Shown here: positions 35,900 through 45,667 of the stretch, piece by piece
How positions within the stretch are numbered: position 1 is the stretch's first letter
Layout: each line of letters begins with the position of its first letter
From: PXAP01 sp046483315
Lineage (GTDB): Bacteria; Bacteroidota; Bacteroidia; Bacteroidales; PUMT01
Direction of reading: 5' to 3'
NCBI GenBank assembly: GCA_046483315.1
Contig: JAWODJ010000034.1
Coordinates: forward strand, 54,069-118,068
Length of the DNA stretch: 64,000 nt
Position numbers and translations under genes: made by a program
The notes under the pieces: model-generated
The model's input: only the letters and a program-made list of their open reading frames with translations
The model's database searches: none
Told to the model about the DNA's origin: nothing

Positions 35900-37120
35900 T
35901 TATTTAAACATTTCTATCACCTTCCCAATTGCCTCGCAAAGCCGGTCAATCTCTTCACGGGTATTGTAAAACGCAAGTGAAGCTCTTATCGTACCCCTTA
36001 TTCCGAATCTTTCCATTACAGGCTCGGCACAATGAGTGCCGGTTCTTACTGCGATCCCGAACTTGTCAATAACCATGCCGGCATCATATGGGTGTATATC
36101 TTCAAGCACAAAGGAGAGTATGCCTATTTTGTTCCTGGCACGGCCAAAAAGATACAATTCCTTTATTTCCGAGAGCCTTGATGTTCCATATTCAAGAAGA
36201 TCATTTTCATATGCGGCAATCTCTTCAATTCCTGTATCTTCAATATAATCTATGGCCGAAGCCAGTCCGATTGCACCGGCATAGTTGGGTGTTCCTGCTT
36301 CAAATCTGAAAGGTAAGCGGTTGAATGTGGTTTTCTCAAATGTAACCTTATCTACCATTTCTCCTCCGGTCTGATAAGGCGGCAACTCATTAAGTATATC
36401 TTCCTTGCCGTATAACACTCCTGTGCCGGTGGGACCATACATCTTATGACCGCTGAAAACATAGAAATCAGCATCAATATCCTGCACATCAACCCTGCCA
36501 TGCTGAACAGCCTGGGCCCCGTCAATAAGGACTGACACCCCATTCTTATGGGCTGTACGAATAAATTGCTTTACCGGATTTACGGTACCGATTGCATTGG
36601 AAACATGAGTAAGCGCCACCAGCCTTGTGCCTGGTGAAAACAGCTTTTCATATTCATTAAAAATAAGCTCGCCATCGTCATTCATGGGAATAACCCTGAG
36701 TCTGGCACCTTTTCTCTCACAAAGCATCTGCCAGGGTACAATATTGGCATGGTGCTCCATTGCCGAAATTATTATCTCATCTCCTTCCCCAACAAACTTT
36801 TCTCCAAAACTAAAAGCAACAAGGTTAATCCCCGATGTAGTTCCGGGTGTAAATATAATCTCATGATCATGACGGGCGTTAATAAACTTGCGGACCGTTT
36901 CCCTGGCAGCTTCAAAATCGCGTGTTGTAATATCGCTCAGGTGATGAACGCCCCTGTGAATATTACTGTTGGTCTCCATGTATATGCTGTCCATCCGTTC
37001 AATAACCTTCAATGGTTTCTGTGTGGTGGCAGCATTATCAAAATAGGCAAAGGGTTTGTTATGAACCTGCCTCTGAAGAATTGGAAAATCATTCCTTATT
37101 TTGTTAATATCGAAAGCCAA
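35900..37120 (-). CDS. sufS: Cysteine desulfurase SufS
   Basis: 406 residues, PLP enzyme that removes sulfur from cysteine for cluster assembly. PLP lysine in SGHKMYGPTG; HHANIVPWQ and the catalytic Cys in RTGTHCAEPVM. The start is unusual: there is no ATG. The reading frame has a TAA two codons before a TTG at 37120, and MAFDINKIRNDFPIL is the normal family N-terminus, so TTG is the likely start. Belongs to the sufB-C-D-S-E-T operon. Confidence 0.95.
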   Translation of the reverse strand: MAFDINKIRNDFPILQRQVHNKPFAYFDNAATTQKPLKVIERMDSIYMETNSNIHRGVHHLSDITTRDFEAARETVRKFINARHDHEIIFTPGTTSGINLVAFSFGEKFVGEGDEIIISAMEHHANIVPWQMLCERKGARLRVIPMNDDGELIFNEYEKLFSPGTRLVALTHVSNAIGTVNPVKQFIRTAHKNGVSVLIDGAQAVQHGRVDVQDIDADFYVFSGHKMYGPTGTGVLYGKEDILNELPPYQTGGEMVDKVTFEKTTFNRLPFRFEAGTPNYAGAIGLASAIDYIEDTGIEEIAAYENDLLEYGTSRLSEIKELYLFGRARNKIGILSFVLEDIHPYDAGMVIDKFGIAVRTGTHCAEPVMERFGIRGTIRASLAFYNTREEIDRLCEAIGKVIEMFK

Positions 37121-37160
37121 AATTTATCACTTTAAAAAAACGTTTCCAAAATACAAAAAT

Positions 37161-38528
37161 CTATCCGCACTGCATTGCACAATTGTTACAACGGCTGAGT
37201 TCACCCCGGAGTCTTTTGTTTACAAGATCATCTATTCGTTCCCGCAAAGCTTTCACCCGGATATTCTGAATTACCTCATGTGCAAATGCAAACATAAGAA
37301 GAAGCCTTGCCTCCCTGTAATCAATCCCTCTTGAACGAAGATAGAACAGTGCGCTCTCGTCTAGCTGCCCCATGGTTGATCCGTGACTGCATTTCACGTC
37401 ATCAGCATATATTTCCAGCTGCGGACGGGAGTACATTTTCGCATCATCTGTAAGCAATATATTGTTATTGGACTGGTACGCGTTTGTTTTCTGAGCATCG
37501 CGCCGAACCAGTATACGGCCGTTAAATGACCCTGAGGCATAATCATCCAGCACCCCTTTATAAAGCTGATTACTGAAACAATTGGGACTGGCATGGTCTA
37601 TATGCACGAAATTATCTATATACTGTCCCTTATCTGAAAGATACAGACCCATGCTGTGATTCTCTGCATGTTCTCCGTTAAGGGTAACAAATACATTATT
37701 GCGAATAAATCCTCCATGCAGGGATATGGTGCTTGCCGAAAGATTTGATTTGGTTTCCTGGTGGCTGTAGGAGTGAGTGATCTGTGAGGAACCGTTATGC
37801 TCATTCTGTATCCTGGTAAGGTTCATCTGCGCCCCTTCTCCTGCATATATTTCATTAACAGAATTGGTAAGAAACCTGTGGGCCGACAGGCTGTGATCAC
37901 AAACCACGATCCTGACCTCTGCATCCTTACCGGCAATGAAGAGGTTCCTGTGCTGAGCCATAAGATCATTATCGGATATCATTATATTAACTACCTGCAC
38001 GGGCTTTTCCACTTTAACACCATCAGGAACATAAATAAATATGCCATCCTGGGCAAAAGCAGTGTTCAATGCCACCAAACCATCCTTTGAGCCACCTGCA
38101 TATCGTCCGTAATGTTGTGAAACCAGTTCAGGATATTTCCCGGATGCTTCGGCAAGGCTGCCTGCAATTATTCCGCCCGGAAGCTTTTTTACAGGGTTAC
38201 CGTTATTGTAAAATCTCCCGTTAACCAGCAGAAGCAGATTGGTATCCAGGTCGGGTACATCACAATGAAAGATCTCCCTTATATTAATACTGATCTTCCG
38301 TTCACCAAAATAATTTTCAAGATCAGTTTTGAAAATTGATTCTATATCGGTGTAGCGGTACTCTTCACTTCCCTTAACGGGGAATCCGGTCTGCTCCAGT
38401 TTATCAATGGCCTCATCCCTGAGCGCGTTCATAACCGGGGCGGAGTTGGCGGATATTTCACCTGACTTCTCCCGGTACAGGCCGATGAACTTATCTTTCA
38501 GGGAAATATTTTTAGTTATAGTACTCAT
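37161..38528 (-). CDS. sufD: Fe-S assembly scaffold SufD
   Basis: 455 residues. Beta-helix scaffold subunit of SufBC2D. FNGRILVRRDAQKT, SNNILLTDDAKM, and CSHGSTMGQLD are the diagnostic C-terminal segments. ATG start; 40 bp to sufS downstream and 23 bp from sufC upstream. Confidence 0.96.
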   Translation of the reverse strand: MSTITKNISLKDKFIGLYREKSGEISANSAPVMNALRDEAIDKLEQTGFPVKGSEEYRYTDIESIFKTDLENYFGERKISINIREIFHCDVPDLDTNLLLLVNGRFYNNGNPVKKLPGGIIAGSLAEASGKYPELVSQHYGRYAGGSKDGLVALNTAFAQDGIFIYVPDGVKVEKPVQVVNIMISDNDLMAQHRNLFIAGKDAEVRIVVCDHSLSAHRFLTNSVNEIYAGEGAQMNLTRIQNEHNGSSQITHSYSHQETKSNLSASTISLHGGFIRNNVFVTLNGEHAENHSMGLYLSDKGQYIDNFVHIDHASPNCFSNQLYKGVLDDYASGSFNGRILVRRDAQKTNAYQSNNNILLTDDAKMYSRPQLEIYADDVKCSHGSTMGQLDESALFYLRSRGIDYREARLLLMFAFAHEVIQNIRVKALRERIDDLVNKRLRGELSRCNNCAMQCG

Positions 38529-38551
38529 ATTTCAGATTTGCTTTAAAACAA

Positions 38552-39310
38552 TTATATATCTGCCGACTCTTCTTTACGTACCCATTCATACCCCTTCTCT
38601 TCCAGCAACAGCGCCAGTTCTTTTCCTCCCGACCGGACAATACGGCCATTGTAAAGAATATGCACAAAATCAGGAATGATATATTCAAGCAGCCTCTGGT
38701 AATGCGTTATTACTATTGTGGCATTTTCGGGTGACTTGAGGTTGTTGATACCTTTTGCCACAACCTTAAGGGCATCTATGTCAAGTCCGGAATCGGTTTC
38801 ATCGAGAATAGCAAGCTTAGGTTCAAGCATAGCCATCTGGAATATCTCATTCTTTTTCTTCTCTCCCCCTGAAAACCCCTCATTGACCGACCGGTTGGTA
38901 AGAGATGAGTCGATCTCAACCAGCTCTTTTTTTTCACGCATCTTTTTCAGAAATTCAGACGCTGATAACGGTTCTTCACCCCTGTATTTACGCATCTCAT
39001 TTATTGCGGTTTTCATAAAATTAACCATGCTCACTCCGGGTATCTCGATAGGATACTGAAATCCAAGGAACAAGCCTTCCTTGGCACGCTCTTCGGGTGA
39101 TTTTTCAAGAAGGTCTTCCCCCATATATAATACACTGCCCGATTCAACTTTGTACAGATCTCTGCCTGCAAGAACCGAGGCGAGAGTGCTTTTTCCCGAT
39201 CCGTTGGGTCCCATTATAGCATGTACTTCACCTGCCCTGACCTCAAGGTTTACTCCTTTAAGTATCTCCCCGCCTTCAATTGAAACGTTCAAATCTTTTA
39301 TAACTAACAT
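38552..39310 (-). CDS. sufC: SUF system ATPase SufC
   Basis: 252 residues, ABC-type ATPase that powers the SufBC2D scaffold. Walker A GPNGSGKSTL, signature FSGGEKKKNEIFQM, Walker B ILDETDSGLD, H-loop VITHYQRL. ATG start; same operon. Confidence 0.98.
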   Translation of the reverse strand: MLVIKDLNVSIEGGEILKGVNLEVRAGEVHAIMGPNGSGKSTLASVLAGRDLYKVESGSVLYMGEDLLEKSPEERAKEGLFLGFQYPIEIPGVSMVNFMKTAINEMRKYRGEEPLSASEFLKKMREKKELVEIDSSLTNRSVNEGFSGGEKKKNEIFQMAMLEPKLAILDETDSGLDIDALKVVAKGINNLKSPENATIVITHYQRLLEYIIPDFVHILYNGRIVRSGGKELALLLEEKGYEWVRKEESADI

Positions 39311-39393
39311 TCTGTTTGATATTTGATCTTTAAAATTAATTAATCCCGGTTTTTAACTTTGTAATATTTTGTTCTCTTCTTTTGGCTGCATCA

Positions 39394-40842
39394 TCAGCCA
39401 ACACTGCCCTCAAGGCTAATCTGGAGCAATTTCTGTGCTTCCACGGCAAACTCCATGGGCAGCTTGTTCAGCACTTCCTTTGCATAGCCGTTTACTATCA
39501 GTCCGATTGCATCTTCTGTAGCTATACCTCTTTGATTGCAGTAAAAGATCTGATCTTCTCCAATCTTGGAGGTTGTGGCTTCGTGTTCAATGATGGCGGA
39601 CTGGTTAGCGGATTCGATGTAGGGAAAGGTATGTGCGCCGCATTTGTCACCAAGCAAAAGAGAGTCGCACTGACTGAAATTCCTGGCATTCCGGGCACCG
39701 CGCATCACCTTGACCAGTCCGCGGTAACTGTTGTTACTTACACCTGCACTTATCCCCTTTGACACAACAGTACTTTTACTGTTCTTTCCTATATGGATCA
39801 TCTTGGTTCCTGTGTCGGCCTGCTGATGATTGTTGGTTACCGCAACTGAATAAAACTCTCCGGTAGTATTGTCACCCTTCAGTATACAGCCTGGATACTT
39901 CCAGGTAATGGCCGACCCTGTTTCAACCTGGGTCCATGATATCTTTGAGTAATCGCCCTTGCATATACCCCTCTTGGTAACAAAATTGTAAATACCGCCC
40001 TTCCCCTCTTTATTGCCGGGATACCAGTTCTGAACAGTTGCATATTTGATCTCGGCATTCTCCATGGCTACGATCTCAACTATAGCAGCATGCAACTGGT
40101 TTTCATCACGCATGGGTGCCGTGCACCCTTCCAGGTAGCTGACATAGCTGTTATCTTCGGCAATAATTAAGGTACGCTCAAACTGGCCGGTATTTGCAGC
40201 ATTGATCCTGAAATAGGTTGATAATTCCATTGGGCAGCGAACACCTTTGGGAATATAGCAGAATGAACCATCACTGAATACAGCTGAATTCAGTGCTGCA
40301 AAATAGTTATCTGTATAGGGCACAACAGAACCCATATATTGTTTTACAAGGTCGGGGTACTCTCTTACAGCCTCACTGAATGAGCAAAATATAATACCCA
40401 GCTCAGCCAGGGTTTCCTTAAAGGTGGTCTTGACCGAAACGCTGTCCATTACAGCATCCACGGCAACACCCGAGAGATGTTTCTGCTCTTCAAGAGGTAT
40501 GCCAAGCTTATTAAAGGTCTCGATAAGTTCCGGATCAACCTCGTCCAAACTTTTGAGTTTTGCTTTTTGCCTGGGAGCAGAATAATAAATATGGTCCTGG
40601 TAATCAATTTCAGGTATATTCAGATGAGCCCAGTCAGGCATCTTCATCGTAAGCCAGTGCCTGTAAGCCTTAAGCCGGAACTCAAGCATGAACTCAGGTT
40701 CATTCTTTTTTGCAGAGATCATTCTTATTACATCCTCACTCAGGCCCTTACCTATAGAATCCTGTTCAATATCAGTGTAGAAACCGAATTTATACTCGCC
40801 GGCAGTAACCTGATCCAATATCTGGTCCTGTTCCTTTTGCAT
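39394..40842 (-). CDS. sufB: Fe-S assembly scaffold SufB
   Basis: 482 residues, first gene of the operon and main scaffold for cluster assembly. Conserved segments: YIPKGVRCPMELSTYFRINA, LEGCTAPMRDENQLHAA, and HIGKNSKSTVVSKGIS. ATG start. Transcription probably begins from the TAACTTTG element at 40963-40970, giving a ~115-nt leader, divergent from thiL. Confidence 0.98.
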   Translation of the reverse strand: MQKEQDQILDQVTAGEYKFGFYTDIEQDSIGKGLSEDVIRMISAKKNEPEFMLEFRLKAYRHWLTMKMPDWAHLNIPEIDYQDHIYYSAPRQKAKLKSLDEVDPELIETFNKLGIPLEEQKHLSGVAVDAVMDSVSVKTTFKETLAELGIIFCSFSEAVREYPDLVKQYMGSVVPYTDNYFAALNSAVFSDGSFCYIPKGVRCPMELSTYFRINAANTGQFERTLIIAEDNSYVSYLEGCTAPMRDENQLHAAIVEIVAMENAEIKYATVQNWYPGNKEGKGGIYNFVTKRGICKGDYSKISWTQVETGSAITWKYPGCILKGDNTTGEFYSVAVTNNHQQADTGTKMIHIGKNSKSTVVSKGISAGVSNNSYRGLVKVMRGARNARNFSQCDSLLLGDKCGAHTFPYIESANQSAIIEHEATTSKIGEDQIFYCNQRGIATEDAIGLIVNGYAKEVLNKLPMEFAVEAQKLLQISLEGSVG

Positions 40843-40886
40843 ATAATAATGTGATAAAATTTATGTTAAAAATTACACCAGTTTGA

Positions 40887-40894
40887 TACCTTTG
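40887..40894 (+). promoter_or_regulatory. Candidate -7 element for thiL
   Basis: TACCTTTG (40887-40894, plus strand) matches TAnnTTTG and would give a ~125-nt leader to the thiL ATG at 41026. Only the -7 part is supported. Confidence 0.4.
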
Positions 40895-40962
40895 CATTCA
40901 GATCTTACAGGCAATATATACTGCCGGTAAACTTCAGAAGGCTGGAATTAATCTAAATAAGG

Positions 40963-40970
40963 CAAAGTTA
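40963..40970 (-). promoter_or_regulatory. Candidate -7 element for the SUF operon
   Basis: TAACTTTG on the minus strand (CAAAGTTA on the plus strand) matches TAnnTTTG upstream of sufB. The two divergent elements overlap in the 183-bp intergenic region, so the suf and thiL transcripts would overlap at their 5' ends. Confidence 0.45.
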
Positions 40971-41025
40971 CTAAAAAACTAACAATTTTCAGACACAATT
41001 GTTAAATGCAAATTCTAAAATCATA

Positions 41026-42066
41026 ATGGAAGATAACAGGGAAAATATTGAAGAACTGGGTGAATTTGGCCTTATCAGACGTCTTACTGAAGATATTCTC
41101 ATAAATAACCCGGGTACACTAAAAGGAGTTGGTGATGATGCAGCCGTTATGGATTACGGCAATAAACTGGTTGTGGTAACCAGCGATATTCTCATGGAAG
41201 GTATTCACTTCAACCTTATATACACTCCGATGAAACACCTGGGATACAAAGCCGTTGTCGTCAACCTTTCAGATCTGTATGCAATGAATGCTGTTCCGAA
41301 ACAGATAATCGTCTCGCTGGCATTTTCAGCCAAACTTTCACTGCAGCAGATTGAAAATTTATATGCAGGCATAAAGCTTGCCTGCAAAAATTACAATGTT
41401 GACCTTGCAGGAGGAGATACATCGTCTTCACTTACAGGAATGGCGCTGAGCATTACAGCTCTTGGTGAAGGAGAAAAAGGCAGACTGGTATACAGAAGAG
41501 GTGCCCGGAAGAATGACCTTATTTGTGTTACCGGAGATCTGGGCGCCTCTTATCTGGGTTTGCAGCTACTGGAAAGGGAAAAAAAGATCTTTCTGGAAAA
41601 TCCCGAAGTGCAGCCTGAACTTAAAGGTTATGATTATCTTCTGCAGAGACAGCTGAAGCCCGAACCAAGAGCAGACATCATTCAGTTTTTCCATGAAAAC
41701 AATGTCACCCCTTCTGCCATGATAGATATTTCAGACGGACTATCCTCTGATATTCTTCATATCTGTAATGAGTCCAAAACGGGCTGTAAACTTTTTGCCG
41801 ATCATATTCCGGTCAATCAGGAAACAGAAAAGCTGGCCGCGGAATTCAATATTACTCCCCTGGTGGCAGCCCTGAACGGAGGTGAGGACTATGAGCTTCT
41901 TTTCACTATTTCACCGGGAGAATTCGTAAAAATTAAGGATAACAATAATATAAAGACAATAGGCCATATAACAGACCGGGACAGCGGGTATAATCTGATC
42001 ACACAGGACGGATCGTTCATACCCCTTGAGGCACAGGGCTGGAATGCCTGCCGGGAAAGAAAATAA
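41026..42066 (+). CDS. thiL: Thiamine-monophosphate kinase
   Basis: 346 residues from the ATG at 41026; a TTG at 40999 extends the frame by nine residues of no family character. Phosphorylates thiamine phosphate to the active diphosphate. GVGDDAAVMDYG near the N-terminus, DLAGGDTSSS and the C-terminal NGGEDYELLFT are diagnostic. Convergent with lpxA (8-bp gap). It has no thiamine neighbours in the window, though YjbQ at 18 kb could make its substrate weakly. Confidence 0.95.
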   Translation: MEDNRENIEELGEFGLIRRLTEDILINNPGTLKGVGDDAAVMDYGNKLVVVTSDILMEGIHFNLIYTPMKHLGYKAVVVNLSDLYAMNAVPKQIIVSLAFSAKLSLQQIENLYAGIKLACKNYNVDLAGGDTSSSLTGMALSITALGEGEKGRLVYRRGARKNDLICVTGDLGASYLGLQLLEREKKIFLENPEVQPELKGYDYLLQRQLKPEPRADIIQFFHENNVTPSAMIDISDGLSSDILHICNESKTGCKLFADHIPVNQETEKLAAEFNITPLVAALNGGEDYELLFTISPGEFVKIKDNNNIKTIGHITDRDSGYNLITQDGSFIPLEAQGWNACRERK

Positions 42067-42074
42067 AGTAACCC

Positions 42075-42884
42075 TCAGAAATCATCCTCGTCGGGCTTGT
42101 CGGCATCAGGATCATATCCTTTAATTATACCCCTTGCAGAGTTTCTTACAAACTCAATGATTATATCTTTTTCCTGCCCTGAAGGAAAGTCATTCGATAT
42201 CTTATCCAGTGCCTGTGAGGTATTAAGCCCTTTCTGATACAAAACTCTTAAAATATCCTGGATATTGCTAATGACCCCATTTGAAAAACCCCTGCGACGC
42301 AATCCAATTGCATTAACCCCGACATATTGAAGGGGCTCGCGGGAAGCACGAATATATGGCGGTACATCTTTTCGCACCTTTGATGCCCCACCCACCATAC
42401 TATGGGTCCCTATCCTGCAGAACTGGTGAATTGCTGTCATGCCTCCTATTATGGCAAAATCTCCAACCTCTACTTCACCGGCAAGACCCACGCTGTTTAC
42501 AAGAATACAATAATTGCCAATGTAACAGTCATGAGCTATGTGAACGTAAGCCATAAGCATCGTGTTACTGCCAACCACAGTCTTCCCCCTGGCCGCAGTA
42601 CCACGGTTCACGGTTACGCATTCCCTGATAATAGCATTATCTCCTATTTCTGCAATGCTATCTTCTCCTTTGAATTTCAGATCCTGCGGTATGGCTGAAA
42701 TCACCGCTCCGGGAAATATCCGGCAATTTCTCCCGATTCGTGCACCATCCATAATTGTTACATTCGGACCTATCCATGTTCCATCACCTATTTCAACATT
42801 TGCAGATATTGTTGAAAAAGGTTCAACAATAACATTATTTCCTATTTTTGCTTCCGGATGAATTACATTAAATCCCTGATTCAT
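42075..42884 (-). CDS. lpxA: UDP-N-acetylglucosamine acyltransferase
   Basis: First acyl transfer of lipid A synthesis. 269 residues from the ATG at 42884; the 15-residue upstream extension (to 42929) does not belong to the family N-terminus. Left-handed beta-helix hexapeptide repeats run through residues ~10-190 (IGNNVIVEPF, IGPNVTIMDGARIG, and so on), the catalytic His is in AYVHIAHDC, and the C-terminal helical tail follows. Last gene of the lpxD-lpxC/fabZ-lpxA block. Confidence 0.95.
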   Translation of the reverse strand: MNQGFNVIHPEAKIGNNVIVEPFSTISANVEIGDGTWIGPNVTIMDGARIGRNCRIFPGAVISAIPQDLKFKGEDSIAEIGDNAIIRECVTVNRGTAARGKTVVGSNTMLMAYVHIAHDCYIGNYCILVNSVGLAGEVEVGDFAIIGGMTAIHQFCRIGTHSMVGGASKVRKDVPPYIRASREPLQYVGVNAIGLRRRGFSNGVISNIQDILRVLYQKGLNTSQALDKISNDFPSGQEKDIIIEFVRNSARGIIKGYDPDADKPDEDDF

Positions 42885-42976
42885 GTTTTGAAAATTACTT
42901 TTTGATAACTTGAAACGAGCCATGAGCAATAATACTCACACACGAAGATGAAAATTTTGACAGGCTGTATACCTCA

Positions 42977-44377
42977 TCATGTTGTTTTTGTCTTAACTAT
43001 CTGGGCCATGAGCTCCCCTTCCATCACTAATCTGTCTCCAACAAAAGCCTGTCCGAACATATAAACAATACCGTGTTTTACAGGAGCCAGGTACTTAAGC
43101 TGAAAAATAAGGGTGTCACCGGGTATAACCTTATTTTTAAATTTCACCTTGTCTATCTTCAGAAAGTATGTTGAATAATTCTTCGGATCAGGAACTGAAC
43201 TAAGCACCAGGATCCCGCCAACCTGTGCCATGGCCTCAACCTGTAAAACACCTGGCATTATTGGTTCAGAAGGGAAATGACCGACGAAAAACCCTTCATT
43301 CATGGTTACATTTTTTACCCCGACTATAGAAAAATCGGTTATTGCAATAATTTTATCGACAAGAAGGAATGGTGGCCTGTGAGGCAGTATTCCCATTATC
43401 TGGTTAACATTATATACAGGCTCGACAGAAGGGTCATATTCAGGAATATTACTTTTGTCTGCATCCTTTTTGATAATATCCCTTATTTTTCGTGCTACCT
43501 GGTTATTGGCAAAATGACCCGGACGCCTGGCAACCACCCTTCCCTTTATCGGCCTCCCAACCAGGGCAAGATCGCCTACAATATCCAGCAACTTATGGCG
43601 GGCGGGTTCATTGGAAAAATACATGTCGAGATTGTTTAGAACACCTTCTGAATTTCTTTTTATCCGGGGTTTATTAAATAGATCGGCTATTCTGTCCAGC
43701 TCTTCCTGGGCTACTTCATGCTCAAGAATCACAATGGCATTTTCCAGGTCCCCCCCCTTGATGAGATTATTCTTCAGAAGAAATTCCAGTTCATGAAAAA
43801 AAACAAAAGTCCGGCATGGTGCAATCTCCTGTTCAAAATCCTGAAGTCCGGAAAGAGATGCATACTGATGGCCAAGAACCCTGGAGTTAAAATCTATCAT
43901 GGCATCCACTGAGAACTTATCATCAGGGAACACCACTATTTCAATACCCTTTGCAGGATCGGAATAGACAATCTTCTGCCGGATCTCGAGATAATCTTTC
44001 TCTTTCTTCTGATCAGTAATTCCCGCTTCCTTCAAAGCCTTTACAACAAATTTGGAACTGCCGTCAATAATGGGCACCTCGGGACCACTAATTTCCATAA
44101 GCACATTATCAATCTCAAGTCCGTATAAAGCAGCCATTATATGTTCTACAGTCCCGACTTTCTCACCGTTTTCCTCAATAGTCGTGCCTCTTGATGTATC
44201 AGCAACATTATCTGCCGTTGCATGAATCAAAGGTTGTCTTTCCAGATCGGTTCTTTTAAAAATATATCCGTGATCTTCGGGAGCAGGCATGAAAGTGAGA
44301 TCAACATGCAAACCTGTATGCAACCCCTTGCCGCTCAATGTAACGGGCTTTTTTATAGTTCTTTGTTTTATTGACAT
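42977..44377 (-). CDS. lpxC-fabZ: Bifunctional LpxC deacetylase / FabZ dehydratase
   Basis: 466 residues. Residues ~1-300: UDP-3-O-acyl-GlcNAc deacetylase (zinc site region VEHIMAALYGLEID, with the later HKLLDIVGDLALVG). Residues ~315-466: (3R)-hydroxyacyl-ACP dehydratase with NEGFFVGHFPSEPIMPGV and EAMAQVGG. The fusion is characteristic of Bacteroidota and couples lipid A commitment with fatty acid elongation. ATG start; a 202-bp gap separates it from lpxD and a 92-bp gap from lpxA. Confidence 0.97.
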   Translation of the reverse strand: MSIKQRTIKKPVTLSGKGLHTGLHVDLTFMPAPEDHGYIFKRTDLERQPLIHATADNVADTSRGTTIEENGEKVGTVEHIMAALYGLEIDNVLMEISGPEVPIIDGSSKFVVKALKEAGITDQKKEKDYLEIRQKIVYSDPAKGIEIVVFPDDKFSVDAMIDFNSRVLGHQYASLSGLQDFEQEIAPCRTFVFFHELEFLLKNNLIKGGDLENAIVILEHEVAQEELDRIADLFNKPRIKRNSEGVLNNLDMYFSNEPARHKLLDIVGDLALVGRPIKGRVVARRPGHFANNQVARKIRDIIKKDADKSNIPEYDPSVEPVYNVNQIMGILPHRPPFLLVDKIIAITDFSIVGVKNVTMNEGFFVGHFPSEPIMPGVLQVEAMAQVGGILVLSSVPDPKNYSTYFLKIDKVKFKNKVIPGDTLIFQLKYLAPVKHGIVYMFGQAFVGDRLVMEGELMAQIVKTKTT

Positions 44378-44579
44378 TCTATCTTATGGTTTAAAAGACC
44401 GCAATATACAAATTTCTGTAAAAATAAAGGATAACAATCCGTAAAGGCCGTTAACCAGGTAATGACCATTAAAAGATCAGCACAGATTCATCGGAAGCAA
44501 AAACCGGACCATTCAGAGTCTTCCTTTAATCTGCTTATCATTACAAATCTTTGGTCAGATGCAACTCGCCATGCAATGA

Positions 44580-45641
44580 TCACCCCTGTGTGTTAGTATT
44601 GCTCCTGGCTCGTTTCATGTCATCCATTTCATTTTCCAGCTTCCTGATCTGCTGATAAAGTTCAGGTAACTTTTTGTACAGAATATAAGATCTCTGGTAC
44701 CTGCCATAATGAAAAGCCGGCGACCCCTGAACAATGTCGTCCTTATCAGTTATGCTAACTCCGACGCCGGATTGTGCAGCAATTTTAACACCATCAGCAA
44801 TAGTAATATGCCCAATTATTCCCACCTGGCCACCTATCATACAACCGGCACCTATTTTTGTTGATCCGGCAATTCCTGACTGAGCAGCAATTACTGTATT
44901 CTCACCAATCTCCACATTATGGGCAACCTGTATAAGATTATCCAGTTTAACCCCTTTACGTAATATTGTTGATCCTATCATGGCCCTGTCAATTGTTGTG
45001 TTTGAGCCAATTTCAACATGATCTTCAATAATCACGTTGCCCACCTGGGGTACCTTGGTATAATTGCTGTCCGACCGGGGAGCAAAACCAAAACCATCAC
45101 CGCCGACAACAACTCCCGAGTGCAGGGTGCATTCACTGCCTATCCTGCACTCGGGATAGATCCGCGTGCCCGGATAAATCACAGTACTATCTCCAACAAC
45201 AACATTCTTACCAATAAAAACATGTGGATAGATCCTTGCATTATTTCCTATAACGGCACCGGCCGAAATTACTGAAAAATGACCAATATATACTTCATTG
45301 CCTATTTGTGCCCTGGAATCAACATAAGCATCCCTCTCAATACCCGAAGGAACCGGTTCCATCTTTTCTCTTAACCGTAACAGTTCTGCGACAGCCTGAT
45401 ATGCATCGGCAACCCTGACCAGGGTGCAGGGCACGGGCCGGTCAGGCTTGAAATCCATGTTAACAAGTACTACAGAAGCCCGGGTATCATAAATATATTT
45501 TTCGTATTTAGGATTGGCAAGAAAAGCAAGTGTCCCCTGCTTTCCCTCTTCAATCTTTGAAACGTCATTAACAATAATGTGCGGATCTCCTTCAACCTCA
45601 CCATTAAGGAATTCGGCAATCTGCCTTGCAGTAAACTCCAT
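44580..45641 (-). CDS. lpxD: UDP-3-O-(3-hydroxyacyl)glucosamine N-acyltransferase
   Basis: 353 residues from the ATG at 45641 (the longer frame to 45707 overlaps the HD gene and adds unrelated residues). MEFTARQIAEFLNGEVEGD is the classic N-terminal ligand-binding domain; hexapeptide repeats follow (IGNEVYIGHFSVISAGAVIG) and the catalytic His is in NLIQVAHNVEIG. The C-terminal alpha-helix is typical. Starts 26 bp after the HD gene stop. Confidence 0.96.
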   Translation of the reverse strand: MEFTARQIAEFLNGEVEGDPHIIVNDVSKIEEGKQGTLAFLANPKYEKYIYDTRASVVLVNMDFKPDRPVPCTLVRVADAYQAVAELLRLREKMEPVPSGIERDAYVDSRAQIGNEVYIGHFSVISAGAVIGNNARIYPHVFIGKNVVVGDSTVIYPGTRIYPECRIGSECTLHSGVVVGGDGFGFAPRSDSNYTKVPQVGNVIIEDHVEIGSNTTIDRAMIGSTILRKGVKLDNLIQVAHNVEIGENTVIAAQSGIAGSTKIGAGCMIGGQVGIIGHITIADGVKIAAQSGVGVSITDKDDIVQGSPAFHYGRYQRSYILYKKLPELYQQIRKLENEMDDMKRARSNTNTQG

Positions 45642-45667
45642 ATTCGTATTTTTTAATATGTAACAAG

